Of a stretch of 7,804 nucleotides of DNA, positions 1 through 5,220 are shown one piece after another. The stretch comes from an uncultured Prevotella sp. Lineage in GTDB: Bacteria > Bacteroidota > Bacteroidia > Bacteroidales > Bacteroidaceae. A program made the position numbers and the translations under genes. The stretch's first letter is position 1. Each line of letters begins with the position of its first letter. The stretch lies in NCBI GenBank assembly GCA_946055365.1, contig CAMGFM010000054.1, positions 1 through 7,804 of the forward strand, in the 5' to 3' direction. The notes beneath the pieces were generated by a model, which saw nothing but the letters and a program-made list of their open reading frames with translations, did not search any database and was not told the origin of the DNA.

Positions 1-665
1 GAGCGTGCAAGCACGAGGTGTATGTCGCTGTCGCCGTTGGTGATGAAACGCTTTACGCCGTTGAGTCGCCATGTGCCGTCCTCGTCCTGCGTTGCCTTGA
101 GCATCACGCGCTGCAGGTCAGAGCCAGCGTCGGGCTCGGTGAGGTCCATAGACATTGTTTCACCTGCACATACGCGTGGTATGTATTTCTGTCGCTGCTC
201 CTCGCTGCCAAACTCATAGAGAGTCTCGATGCAGTCTTGCAGCGACCAGATGTTTTGGAAGCCCGCGTCGGCGGCAGACACGATTTCCGAGGCCATGGAG
301 TAGGGAGTGATGGGCATGTTGAGGCCGTTGTAGCGTCTTGGCATGGATATTCCCCACAGCCCGGCCTTGCGTGTGGCCTCTATGTTATCGTAGGTCTTGG
401 AGGCATAGTGCATGCGTCCGTCCACGAGATGCGGGCCTTCGAGGTCCACCGACTCAGAGTTAGGCTCTATGATGTTGGCTGCTATGTCTCCAGTAATCTC
501 AAGCACACGCTTATAGTTCTCTATGGCATCCTCAAAGTCTACGGGTGCGTCTTCATATTTGTCTTTGTCGGCGAAGTTGCGTTCCTTAAGTTCCACAACA
601 CGCTTCATTTCCGGGTGGTTAAGATAGAAATCATACTCCGGATGGTCTGTATAATAGTTTGCCAT
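1..665 (-). CDS. Acyl-CoA dehydrogenase family protein, 5' part (gene continues past the left edge)
   Basis: FAD-dependent oxidation of an acyl-CoA thioester (or the reverse reduction), with electrons exchanged through the EtfAB encoded just upstream. The ATG complement is at 663-665 and the frame stays open for 221 codons to the window edge, so the C-terminal part is missing. The protein starts MANYYTDHPE. Residues 50-165 look like the helical N-terminal domain. The family's flavin/substrate motif TEPDAGSD lies at residues 176-183, followed by a middle-domain stretch containing LNGVKRFITNGDSD (201-214). In the short ~380-residue enzymes this motif lies about 45 residues earlier, so this is the long-N-terminus type, which usually also carries an extra C-terminal domain (known of the family, not visible here). 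It begins 5 nt after the etfA stop, so it is probably co-transcribed and translationally coupled. Substrate chain length cannot be read from this fragment. Confidence 0.93.
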   Translation of the reverse strand, partial: MANYYTDHPEYDFYLNHPEMKRVVELKERNFADKDKYEDAPVDFEDAIENYKRVLEITGDIAANIIEPNSESVDLEGPHLVDGRMHYASKTYDNIEATRKAGLWGISMPRRYNGLNMPITPYSMASEIVSAADAGFQNIWSLQDCIETLYEFGSEEQRQKYIPRVCAGETMSMDLTEPDAGSDLQRVMLKATQDEDGTWRLNGVKRFITNGDSDIHLVLAR

Positions 666-670
666 GTCTT

Positions 671-1693
671 TTACTTTGAGTTCTGCTTGTAATATTTTAT
701 AAGTTTAGGTACCACCTCTTCCACTGTGCCGGTGATTACATAGTCGGCTATCTTGTTGATAGGAGCTTCAGGATCGCTGTTTATGGAAATGATAATGCCA
801 GAGTCCTGCATGCCTGCGATGTGCTGTATCTGTCCTGAGATGCCACATGCTATGTACACTTTCGGGTGTACGGTCACGCCAGTCTGTCCTATCTGTCGGT
901 CATGGTCGCACCATCCTGCGTCAACGGCGGCTCGGCTTGCGCCCACTTCGCCGTGCAGTTCCTTGGCGAGCTTGAAGAGCATGTCAAAGTTTTCCTTGCT
1001 GCCCACGCCATAGCCACCTGCCACCACGATGGGCGCACCTTTGAGGTTGTGCTTGGCTTCTTCCACGTGACGGTCAAGCACTTTCACTACGAAAGCCTCG
1101 TCAGAGACATATTTGGATACCTCGGGATAGACCACTGTGCCGTTGTAGTTGTCGTCCACAATCTCCCTTTGCATCACGCCACTGCGCACTGTGGCCATCT
1201 GGGGGCGGTGGTCAGGGTTGACGATGGTGGCGACGATGTTGCCTCCAAAGGCGGGACGTATCTGGTAGAGTAGGTTTTCGTAGTGCTTGCCTGTCTTTTT
1301 GTCGTCATAGTCGCCGATTTCAAGCTCGGTGCAGTCGGCGGTGAGTCCGCTTGTGAGCGACGAGGACACTCTCGGGCCGAGGTCACGTCCGATTACTGTT
1401 GCACCCATGAGTGCTATCTGCGGCTGTTCCTCCTTGAAGAGGTTGACCATGATGTCGGTGTGAGGCGCGGAGGTGTAGGGGAAGAGACCCTCTGCGTCAA
1501 ATACGAACAGCTTGTCCACGCCATAGGGCAGTATCTGGCTTTCCACTTCGCCCTTGATGCCTGTGCCAGCCACTACTGCGTGCAGCTGCACGCCGAGCTG
1601 GTTGGCGAGCTTGCGTCCTTTGGTGAGCAGTTCTTGTGACACCTCCTGCACTTTGGTGCCTTCTATCTCGCAATATACGAATACGTTGTTCAT
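671..1693 (-). CDS. etfA: Electron transfer flavoprotein, alpha subunit
   Basis: Large subunit of the cytoplasmic EtfAB heterodimer, which binds FAD and shuttles electrons between flavin dehydrogenases and other carriers. The 340-residue length is normal. Residues 1-190 form the N-terminal domain and include IGRDLGPRVSSSLTSGLTAD (101-120). The C-terminal FAD-binding domain is intact: GASRAAVDAGW (251-261), RQIGQTG (266-272), ACGISGQIQHIAGM (282-295) and IISINSDPEAPI (301-312). The start is the ATG whose complement is at 1691-1693, directly touching the TAA of etfB (1694-1696) with no gap, which implies translational coupling and equal output of the two subunits. The stop is at 671-673. No frameshift or missing motif is seen. 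Family assignment is very secure; whether this Etf bifurcates is discussed under etfB. Confidence 0.97.
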   Translation of the reverse strand: MNNVFVYCEIEGTKVQEVSQELLTKGRKLANQLGVQLHAVVAGTGIKGEVESQILPYGVDKLFVFDAEGLFPYTSAPHTDIMVNLFKEEQPQIALMGATVIGRDLGPRVSSSLTSGLTADCTELEIGDYDDKKTGKHYENLLYQIRPAFGGNIVATIVNPDHRPQMATVRSGVMQREIVDDNYNGTVVYPEVSKYVSDEAFVVKVLDRHVEEAKHNLKGAPIVVAGGYGVGSKENFDMLFKLAKELHGEVGASRAAVDAGWCDHDRQIGQTGVTVHPKVYIACGISGQIQHIAGMQDSGIIISINSDPEAPINKIADYVITGTVEEVVPKLIKYYKQNSK

Positions 1694-2563
1694 TTATCCA
1701 ATAATCTTTTCGTCCAACAATTCTTTAATAAGTCCCTCGATGTCGGTGTCGCTGCCTGTGAGTGACTTGCTCTCCTTTGCCTGGAACACTATGTTCTTCA
1801 CGGCCTTTACCTTTGTGGGCGAGCCGCTGAGTCCGCACTGTTCGGGGTCGCCGTCCACGTCAGCCACTGACCACTGGTTGAGCGTGAGGTAGGGCCTTTC
1901 CTCATAGAGGTAGTTATACTTGTCGTCGGCGGTGCGCTCCAGCGGTGCGGTGGCGCGCTTGTATTTCATCACGAGACGTGCGTTGCACGGGCGGCAGGGG
2001 TCTGCGCTGCCTGTCACGGTCACCACGAGCGGCAGTGGTGCCTCCACCGTCTCCACGCCGCCGTCTATATGGCGGCGGATGGTGAGTTTGCCGTCCTCAC
2101 ACTTTGTTATCTCCTCTGCATAGGTCACCTGCGAGAGTCCCAGCTTCTGTGCCACCTGCGGACCTACCTGCGCGGTGTCGCCGTCGATGGCCTGTCTGCC
2201 GCCGATGACCACGTCCACGTCGCCAATCTTTTGTATGGCGGTGGCGAGAGCGTAGGATGTGGCGAGCGTGTCTGCACCAGCAAACAGTCTGTCGGTGAGC
2301 AGCCATCCCGTGTCGGCTCCTCTGTAGAGGCCCTGACGTATGATTTCAGCGGCTCGGGGCGGGCCCATGGTCAATATACCTACAGTAGAGCCGGGGTTTT
2401 GTTCCTTTAGACGCAAAGCCTGCTCCAATGCGTTCAAGTCTTCAGGGTTGAAGATGGCGGGCAAAGCCGCGCGATTGACGGTGCCTTCTGCCGTCATGGC
2501 GTCCTTGCCTACGTTACGAGTATCGGGTACTTGCTTGGCAAGTACAACAATGTTCAAGCTCAT
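1694..2563 (-). CDS. etfB: Electron transfer flavoprotein, beta subunit (bifurcating-type look)
   Basis: Small subunit of EtfAB. I choose the ATG at 2563, giving 289 residues beginning MSLNIVVLAKQVPDT, the usual Etf-beta start. An in-frame ATG 38 codons upstream (2677) would add unrelated sequence lying across the promoter. Motifs: KQVPDT (10-15), IFNPEDLNALEQAL (37-50), LTMGPPRAAE (64-73), GADTLATSYALA (96-107), GRQAIDGDTAQVGPQ (122-136) and GLSGSPTKV (244-252). The last three closely resemble EtfB of Megasphaera/clostridial electron-bifurcating EtfAB as I remember them. If that holds, the complex would take electrons from NADH and split them between ferredoxin and the acyl-CoA enzyme. Family membership is directly supported; bifurcation is inference from motif similarity. 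First gene of the minus-strand operon, followed without gap by etfA. Confidence 0.95.
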   Translation of the reverse strand: MSLNIVVLAKQVPDTRNVGKDAMTAEGTVNRAALPAIFNPEDLNALEQALRLKEQNPGSTVGILTMGPPRAAEIIRQGLYRGADTGWLLTDRLFAGADTLATSYALATAIQKIGDVDVVIGGRQAIDGDTAQVGPQVAQKLGLSQVTYAEEITKCEDGKLTIRRHIDGGVETVEAPLPLVVTVTGSADPCRPCNARLVMKYKRATAPLERTADDKYNYLYEERPYLTLNQWSVADVDGDPEQCGLSGSPTKVKAVKNIVFQAKESKSLTGSDTDIEGLIKELLDEKIIG

Positions 2564-2592
2564 ATAAATTAAATTATTGTGAAATTTCAACG

Positions 2593-2624
2593 CAAAAGTA
2601 CTAACTTTTTGAGCTTTAGCCAAA
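2593..2624 (-). promoter_or_regulatory. Bacteroidales-type promoter for etfB-etfA-acyl-CoA dehydrogenase
   Basis: Read on the minus strand, TACTTTTG (2600 down to 2593) matches the Bacteroidetes -7 consensus TAnnTTTG exactly. A TTTG at 2624-2621 lies 20 nt upstream, the expected place for the -33 box. Transcription would start near 2587, leaving a 5' leader of about 25 nt before the etfB ATG. The leader is AT-rich with no Shine-Dalgarno sequence, as is usual in this phylum. Confidence 0.72.
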
Positions 2625-2640
2625 TTAATGTGTTGTAAAA

Positions 2641-2686
2641 TGCACATGACAGGTATGTTTTGTGCGCAATTGCACACTATTGTGCA
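2641..2686. promoter_or_regulatory. Cluster of TGTGCA half-sites upstream of the etf promoter
   Basis: Four related words occur in 46 bp: TGCACATG (2641-2648), TGTGCGCA (2661-2668), TGCACA (2671-2676) and TGTGCA (2681-2686). The last two form a perfect 6-bp inverted repeat with a 4-nt spacer. The 8-bp palindrome GCAATTGC (2666-2673) sits between. The starts at 2641, 2661 and 2681 are 20 bp apart. The cluster begins about 16 bp upstream of the etf -33 box, where an activator could bind. The same TGCACATG/CATGTGCA word recurs at 4641-4715. A binding role is inference; no known regulator site is recognised. Confidence 0.35.
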
Positions 2687-2763
2687 GTTTTCAAGTGTCT
2701 ATATAGCCGTTTTTGGGGATATGAATTGTATAAAGAAAATCGGTCAAAGCCACAACGAGGTCA

Positions 2764-2842
2764 ACAAGTGGCACTTTACAACAAAAAAGTGACATTCTGC
2801 CTATGCAAAAGTGCCACTTTAATAGGGCAAAAGTGCCGTTTC
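2764..2842. repeat. Phased intergenic repeat array 1 (21-22 bp period, about 4 units)
   Basis: Four copies of an A-run/GTGnC/T-run core have their GTG at 2768, 2789, 2811 and 2833, spaced 21, 22 and 22 bp. Cores: AAGTGGCACTTT, AAAAAAGTGACATT, AAAAGTGCCACTTT and AAAAGTGCCGTTT. Unit 1 (2766-2777) and unit 3 (2808-2819) are perfect 12-bp reverse complements of each other. AAAGTGCCACTTT is itself a hyphenated palindrome around one base. A GTGGC at 2876, 43 bp further on, may be a worn copy. The period is not a multiple of three, so the array is not a coding repeat. Confidence 0.72.
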
Positions 2843-3009
2843 GTCGATGCGCTTACGATGTACGGGGGGCGGAATGTGGCACACGCCATGCCCGTGTCAT
2901 GCCCCGTTGCTGTCGGCAGATGCGTCGCTCCAGATGTCAGATAGCTCAAGAATATATGTCTTAATTATAAAAAAATGCGCCCGACCAATATTTTTTCATC
3001 AAATAATAT
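2843..3009. other. Remainder of the divergent intergenic region
   Basis: The gap between etfB and the PurF-like gene (2564-3177) holds the etf promoter, the TGTGCA cluster, array 1, and then this stretch. It is GC-rich to about 2940, with short CATGCCC/TCATGCCCC words at 2887-2905, and strongly AT-rich from 2945 up to the next promoter. A 94-codon open frame at 2660-2944 translates the repeats in shifting phase and has no recognisable protein features, so I do not call a gene here. Confidence 0.5.
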
Positions 3010-3017
3010 TACCTTTG
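3010..3017 (+). promoter_or_regulatory. -7 box (TACCTTTG) for the PurF-like gene
   Basis: TACCTTTG is an exact match to the Bacteroidetes TAnnTTTG box and lies in an AT-rich stretch facing the PurF-like gene. No clean TTTG is found about 20 nt upstream (2985-2990), so the -33 part is weak. Transcription would begin around 3022-3025, giving a leader of about 155 nt, long for this phylum. Confidence 0.6.
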
Positions 3018-3022
3018 CAACG

Positions 3023-3041
3023 CATGTTTTAACAAAACATG
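3023..3041 (+). promoter_or_regulatory. Perfect 8-bp hairpin at the predicted transcript start
   Basis: CATGTTTT (3023-3030), spacer AAC, AAAACATG (3034-3041) is a perfect inverted repeat starting only 6 nt after the -7 box. At DNA level it could be a repressor operator over the start site; in RNA it would be a 5'-terminal hairpin that protects the transcript. The sequence does not decide between these. Confidence 0.5.
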
Positions 3042-3177
3042 TCCACGGGCTGTCTTTCCTCAGCGATGAAAAAAAGGGGAAGCCTACGGTGAGACGGCGG
3101 CTTGGGGAGAGCAGGAGACAGTTTTTTAGGAGAACTATATACATATAAAGGTATACACACACAAACATCATTCATTT
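3042..3177 (+). ncRNA. Structured 5' leader of the PurF-like gene, possible attenuator
   Basis: Several competing stems can be drawn. GCTGTC (3049-3054) can pair with GACGGC (3093-3098). The overlapping CTGTCT (3050-3055) can pair with AGACAG (3116-3121), which is followed at once by six T (3122-3127), terminator-like although the loop is long. CTTTCC (3054-3059) can pair with GGGAAG (3077-3082), and AAGCC (3080-3084) with GGCTT (3099-3103). A 17-codon open frame (3039-3092, MSTGCLSSAMKKRGSLR) ends just before the GACGGC arm, so a ribosome on it could bias the choice of stem. I do not recognise a known riboswitch class. Mutually exclusive pairing is visible on paper; regulation is inference. 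Confidence 0.35.
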
Positions 3178-4614
3178 ATGGGAGGCATTTTCGGAACAAT
3201 TTCCAAGAAAAGCTGCGTGACAGACGTGTTCTATGGCACAGACTACAACTCGCATCTCGGCACGCGGAGGGGCGGTATGGCGATGTACAGCAAGGAGAAC
3301 GGATTTAACAGGTCCATACACAACCTCGAGAGTTCTTACTTCCGCACCAAGTTTGATCCTACGCTCGCCCGTTTTGAGGGCAGCACAGCAGGCATAGGTG
3401 TCATCAGCGACACCGATGCACAGCCTATCGTCATCAACTCGCACCTCGGCAGGTTTGCCATCTGCACCGTGGCGAAGATACAGAACATAGACGAGCTGAC
3501 ACAAAAGATGCTTGACAACAACATGCACTTTGCCGAGCTGTCGCAGAGTTCCACCAACCAGACGGAGCTTATCGCCCTGCTCATCATACAGGGCAAGACC
3601 TTCAAGGAAGGTATAGAGAATGTCTACCGCAACATCAAGGGTTCGTGCACGATGATGATACTCACCGAGGACAGCATCATCTGCGCCCGCGACGCATGGG
3701 GACGCACGCCGCTCATAGTAGGCAAAAAAGAGGGTGCCTATGCCGCCACCAGCGAGACATCTGCCTTTCCCAACCTCGACTTTGAGCCATGCTATAATAT
3801 AGGACCGGGCGAGATAGTGAGGCTCACCGCCGACGGCATGGAGCAGCTGCGCCGTCCCAACAAGAAGATGCAGGTGTGTTCGTTTCTGTGGGTCTATTAC
3901 GGATTCCCCACATCCACCTACGAGGGCAGGAATGTGGAGGAGGCGCGTTTCATCAACGGCTTCAACCTCGCCAAGAACGACGATGTGGAGGTGGACTGCT
4001 GTAGCGGCATACCAGACTCTGGCACCGGCATGGCTCTCGGCTATGCCGCAGGCAAGGGAGTGCCTTACCAGAGGTGCATAGCGAAGTACACGCCCACATG
4101 GCCGCGCTCTTTCACGCCCTCAAACCAGAGCATGCGTTCACTCGTGGCCAAGATGAAGCTCATTCCCAACAAGGCCATGCTCAACGGCAAGCGCGTGCTG
4201 TTCTGCGACGACTCCATCGTGAGAGGCACACAGCTGAGAGACAACGTGAAGGTGCTGTTCTCGCAGTCTGGTCTTAAGGAGTGTCACATGCGCATAGCCT
4301 GCCCGCCGCTCGTCTATGGCTGTCCTTTCATCAACTTCACCTCGTCAAAGAGCGACATGGAGCTGATAACAAGGCGCATCATAGAGAAGTTTGAGGGCGA
4401 CGCAAACAAGAACCTTGACCTCTATGCCACTACCGACTCGCCCGAATACAAGAGAATGGTGCAGGAAATAGCCGACCAGCTCGGTCTCACCTCGCTCAAG
4501 TTCAACACCATAGAGGAACTCATCAAGGCCATAGGCCTGCCCAAGTGTCAGGTGTGTACGCACTGTTTCGACGGCTCCAGCTTCTACACGCTTGAGGAGC
4601 AGGCCGACGAATGA
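3178..4614 (+). CDS. PurF-like amidophosphoribosyltransferase paralog with inactive glutaminase domain
   Basis: A 478-residue class II PRTase of PurF architecture: degenerate Ntn-glutaminase domain (about 1-228), then phosphoribosyltransferase domain (about 234-455). PurF normally makes phosphoribosylamine from PRPP and glutamine in purine synthesis. The PRPP loop is intact (VLFCDDSIVRGT, 340-351), as are the SGIPDSG region (276-282) and RDAWGRTPL (171-179). Cysteines C234, C382 and the CxxCxxC at 457-463 align by eye with the [4Fe-4S] ligands of the Bacillus-type enzyme. The catalytic N-terminal cysteine (MCGI in PurF) is glycine here (MGGI). The Asn-Gly oxyanion pair reads Val-Ala (98-99), the glutamine-loop arginine segment is deleted (GIGVISDTDAQP, 72-83), and the Asp of TSDSE reads Gln128. 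So glutamine hydrolysis is unlikely. It may use ammonia, a partner amidase or another acceptor, or be regulatory. It stands alone, with no purine genes nearby. Confidence 0.9.
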   Translation: MGGIFGTISKKSCVTDVFYGTDYNSHLGTRRGGMAMYSKENGFNRSIHNLESSYFRTKFDPTLARFEGSTAGIGVISDTDAQPIVINSHLGRFAICTVAKIQNIDELTQKMLDNNMHFAELSQSSTNQTELIALLIIQGKTFKEGIENVYRNIKGSCTMMILTEDSIICARDAWGRTPLIVGKKEGAYAATSETSAFPNLDFEPCYNIGPGEIVRLTADGMEQLRRPNKKMQVCSFLWVYYGFPTSTYEGRNVEEARFINGFNLAKNDDVEVDCCSGIPDSGTGMALGYAAGKGVPYQRCIAKYTPTWPRSFTPSNQSMRSLVAKMKLIPNKAMLNGKRVLFCDDSIVRGTQLRDNVKVLFSQSGLKECHMRIACPPLVYGCPFINFTSSKSDMELITRRIIEKFEGDANKNLDLYATTDSPEYKRMVQEIADQLGLTSLKFNTIEELIKAIGLPKCQVCTHCFDGSSFYTLEEQADE

Positions 4615-4640
4615 CAACTGCCAGTGTGTTGATGTCAAGA

Positions 4641-4715
4641 CATGCGCAGGACTGGTCTGGACATGTGCAAGGATAATTTAAGGCATGTGCAGGGACGAGT
4701 CATAATATGCACATG
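4641..4715. repeat. Phased CATGTGCA array downstream of the PurF-like gene
   Basis: CATGCGCA (4641-4648), CATGTGCA (4662-4669), CATGTGCA (4684-4691) and, inverted, TGCACATG (4708-4715). Start-to-start spacings are 21, 22 and 24 bp, close to two helical turns. Each forward copy is followed by an AGG/AAGG word. The third and fourth copies form an 8-bp perfect inverted repeat. The core word is shared with the cluster upstream of etfB (TGCACATG at 2641-2648; the two loci agree over ATGCACATGACA). It lies 27 bp past the stop codon and has no T-run, so it does not look like a standard terminator. Confidence 0.5.
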
Positions 4716-4789
4716 ACAAGGATTCCCCTTTGTCCTGCCGCGGGTCGTGAGGGCGTGTCATAAGAAGGCACACCCTTACAGTCGCTCGC

Positions 4790-4891
4790 AAAGGCGGTTT
4801 TTCAAGTCACAAAAGTGGCTCTTTTAGGTCGCAAAAGAGGCTCTTTCGAGTTTTAAAGAGCCATTTTACGAATGTAAAAGAGCCACTTTTG
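4790..4891. repeat. Phased intergenic repeat array 2 (21-22 bp period, 5 units), forming an 82-bp imperfect palindrome
   Basis: Core triplets start at 4793, 4815, 4837, 4858 and 4880 (spacings 22, 22, 21, 22). Cores: AAAGGCGGTTTTT, AAAAGTGGCTCTTTT, AAAAGAGGCTCTTT, AAAGAGCCATTTT and AAAAGAGCCACTTTT. Units 2 and 5 are exact reverse complements over 17 bp (4810-4826 and 4875-4891). Units 3 and 4 pair over 8 bp (GGCTCTTT 4839-4846, AAAGAGCC 4855-4862). Both pairings share the centre 4850.5, so 4810-4891 is one nested palindrome with an 8-nt loop (4847-4854) and a partly mismatched middle. It could act as a bidirectional terminator or transcript-end stem for the PurF-like gene, but it sits nearly 200 bp past that stop. 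Confidence 0.72.
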
Positions 4892-4952
4892 CATTTATGC
4901 ACGACAAGGTCACAAGGCCCATACGTGGGTCTTGACTGTGATGACAAGCCGT

Positions 4953-5067
4953 CCGTGCGTCATGACATAACGCCAGCGGGGGAGTGTTTGTCCTATGCCC
5001 GGTATGCCGTCTGCGTAGTCTGCGTATAGTGTGTGCCTCATTCCGTGCGTCCGTGCGTATGCCGTCT
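4953..5067. repeat. TGCGT-rich stretch with short direct repeats
   Basis: CCGTGCGT occurs at 4953-4960, 5043-5050 and 5051-5058, and TATGCCGTCT at 5003-5012 and 5058-5067. TGCGTAGTC/TGCGTATAG are adjacent at 5012-5029. No open frame with protein character runs through it. With the two arrays and the promoter downstream it makes up the 606-bp gap 4615-5220; I see no gene in that gap. Confidence 0.35.
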
Positions 5068-5118
5068 ATTGCAGGGTGATATGTGCGGCATGAAAAATAA
5101 AAATGAAAAAACAGTATA

Positions 5119-5177
5119 TTGCCTCAGATATTTTATATAAATTTGCACAGCCATTGACAGACAACCATGTGAGGCAA
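5119..5177 (+). promoter_or_regulatory. yitT-MATE promoter flanked by an 8-bp inverted repeat
   Basis: TAAATTTG at 5138-5145 fits the TAnnTTTG -7 box. A TTG at 5119-5121 is the best -33 candidate, at a short 16-nt spacing. Perfect inverted arms TTGCCTCA (5119-5126) and TGAGGCAA (5170-5177) bracket the -7 box and the expected start near 5151, with 43 bp between them. As one arm lies upstream of the start, this cannot be an RNA stem. A paired operator bound by a dimeric regulator, or by looping, is the natural reading but is inference. The leader is AT-rich, about 70 nt, with no Shine-Dalgarno sequence. Confidence 0.5.
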
Positions 5178-5220
5178 CAAAAAATCTGAAAATACACATT
5201 ACATAACCTAACCAAAAATT

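Noticed and set aside
2564..2677. N-terminal extension of EtfB to the ATG at 2677
   Set aside because: The extra 38 residues are not Etf-like and would place the coding start upstream of the TACTTTTG promoter box; MSLNIVVLAKQVPDT is the normal family start.
2764..2842. CRISPR array
   Set aside because: The repeats are imperfect, about 15 bp with 6-8 bp linkers; there are no spacers of 30 bp or more and no cas genes.
2660..2944. 94-codon plus-strand open frame in the divergent intergenic region
   Set aside because: It reads through the 22-bp repeats in changing phase, has no recognisable domain, and the period is not a multiple of three.
3060..3125. Resemblance of the PurF-like leader to a TPP (GGTGAGA) or cobalamin (GGGGAA) riboswitch
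   Set aside because: Only short words match. The other conserved blocks of both classes (for TPP the ACCTGATC segment, for cobalamin the GCnACTGT segment) are absent.
4612..4640. Intrinsic terminator directly after the PurF-like stop (TGACA...TGTCA)
   Set aside because: The stem is only 5 bp before mismatches and no T-run follows.
4810..4891. Miniature inverted-repeat transposable element
   Set aside because: I see no target-site duplication and no separate internal sequence; the palindrome is made of the phased units themselves.
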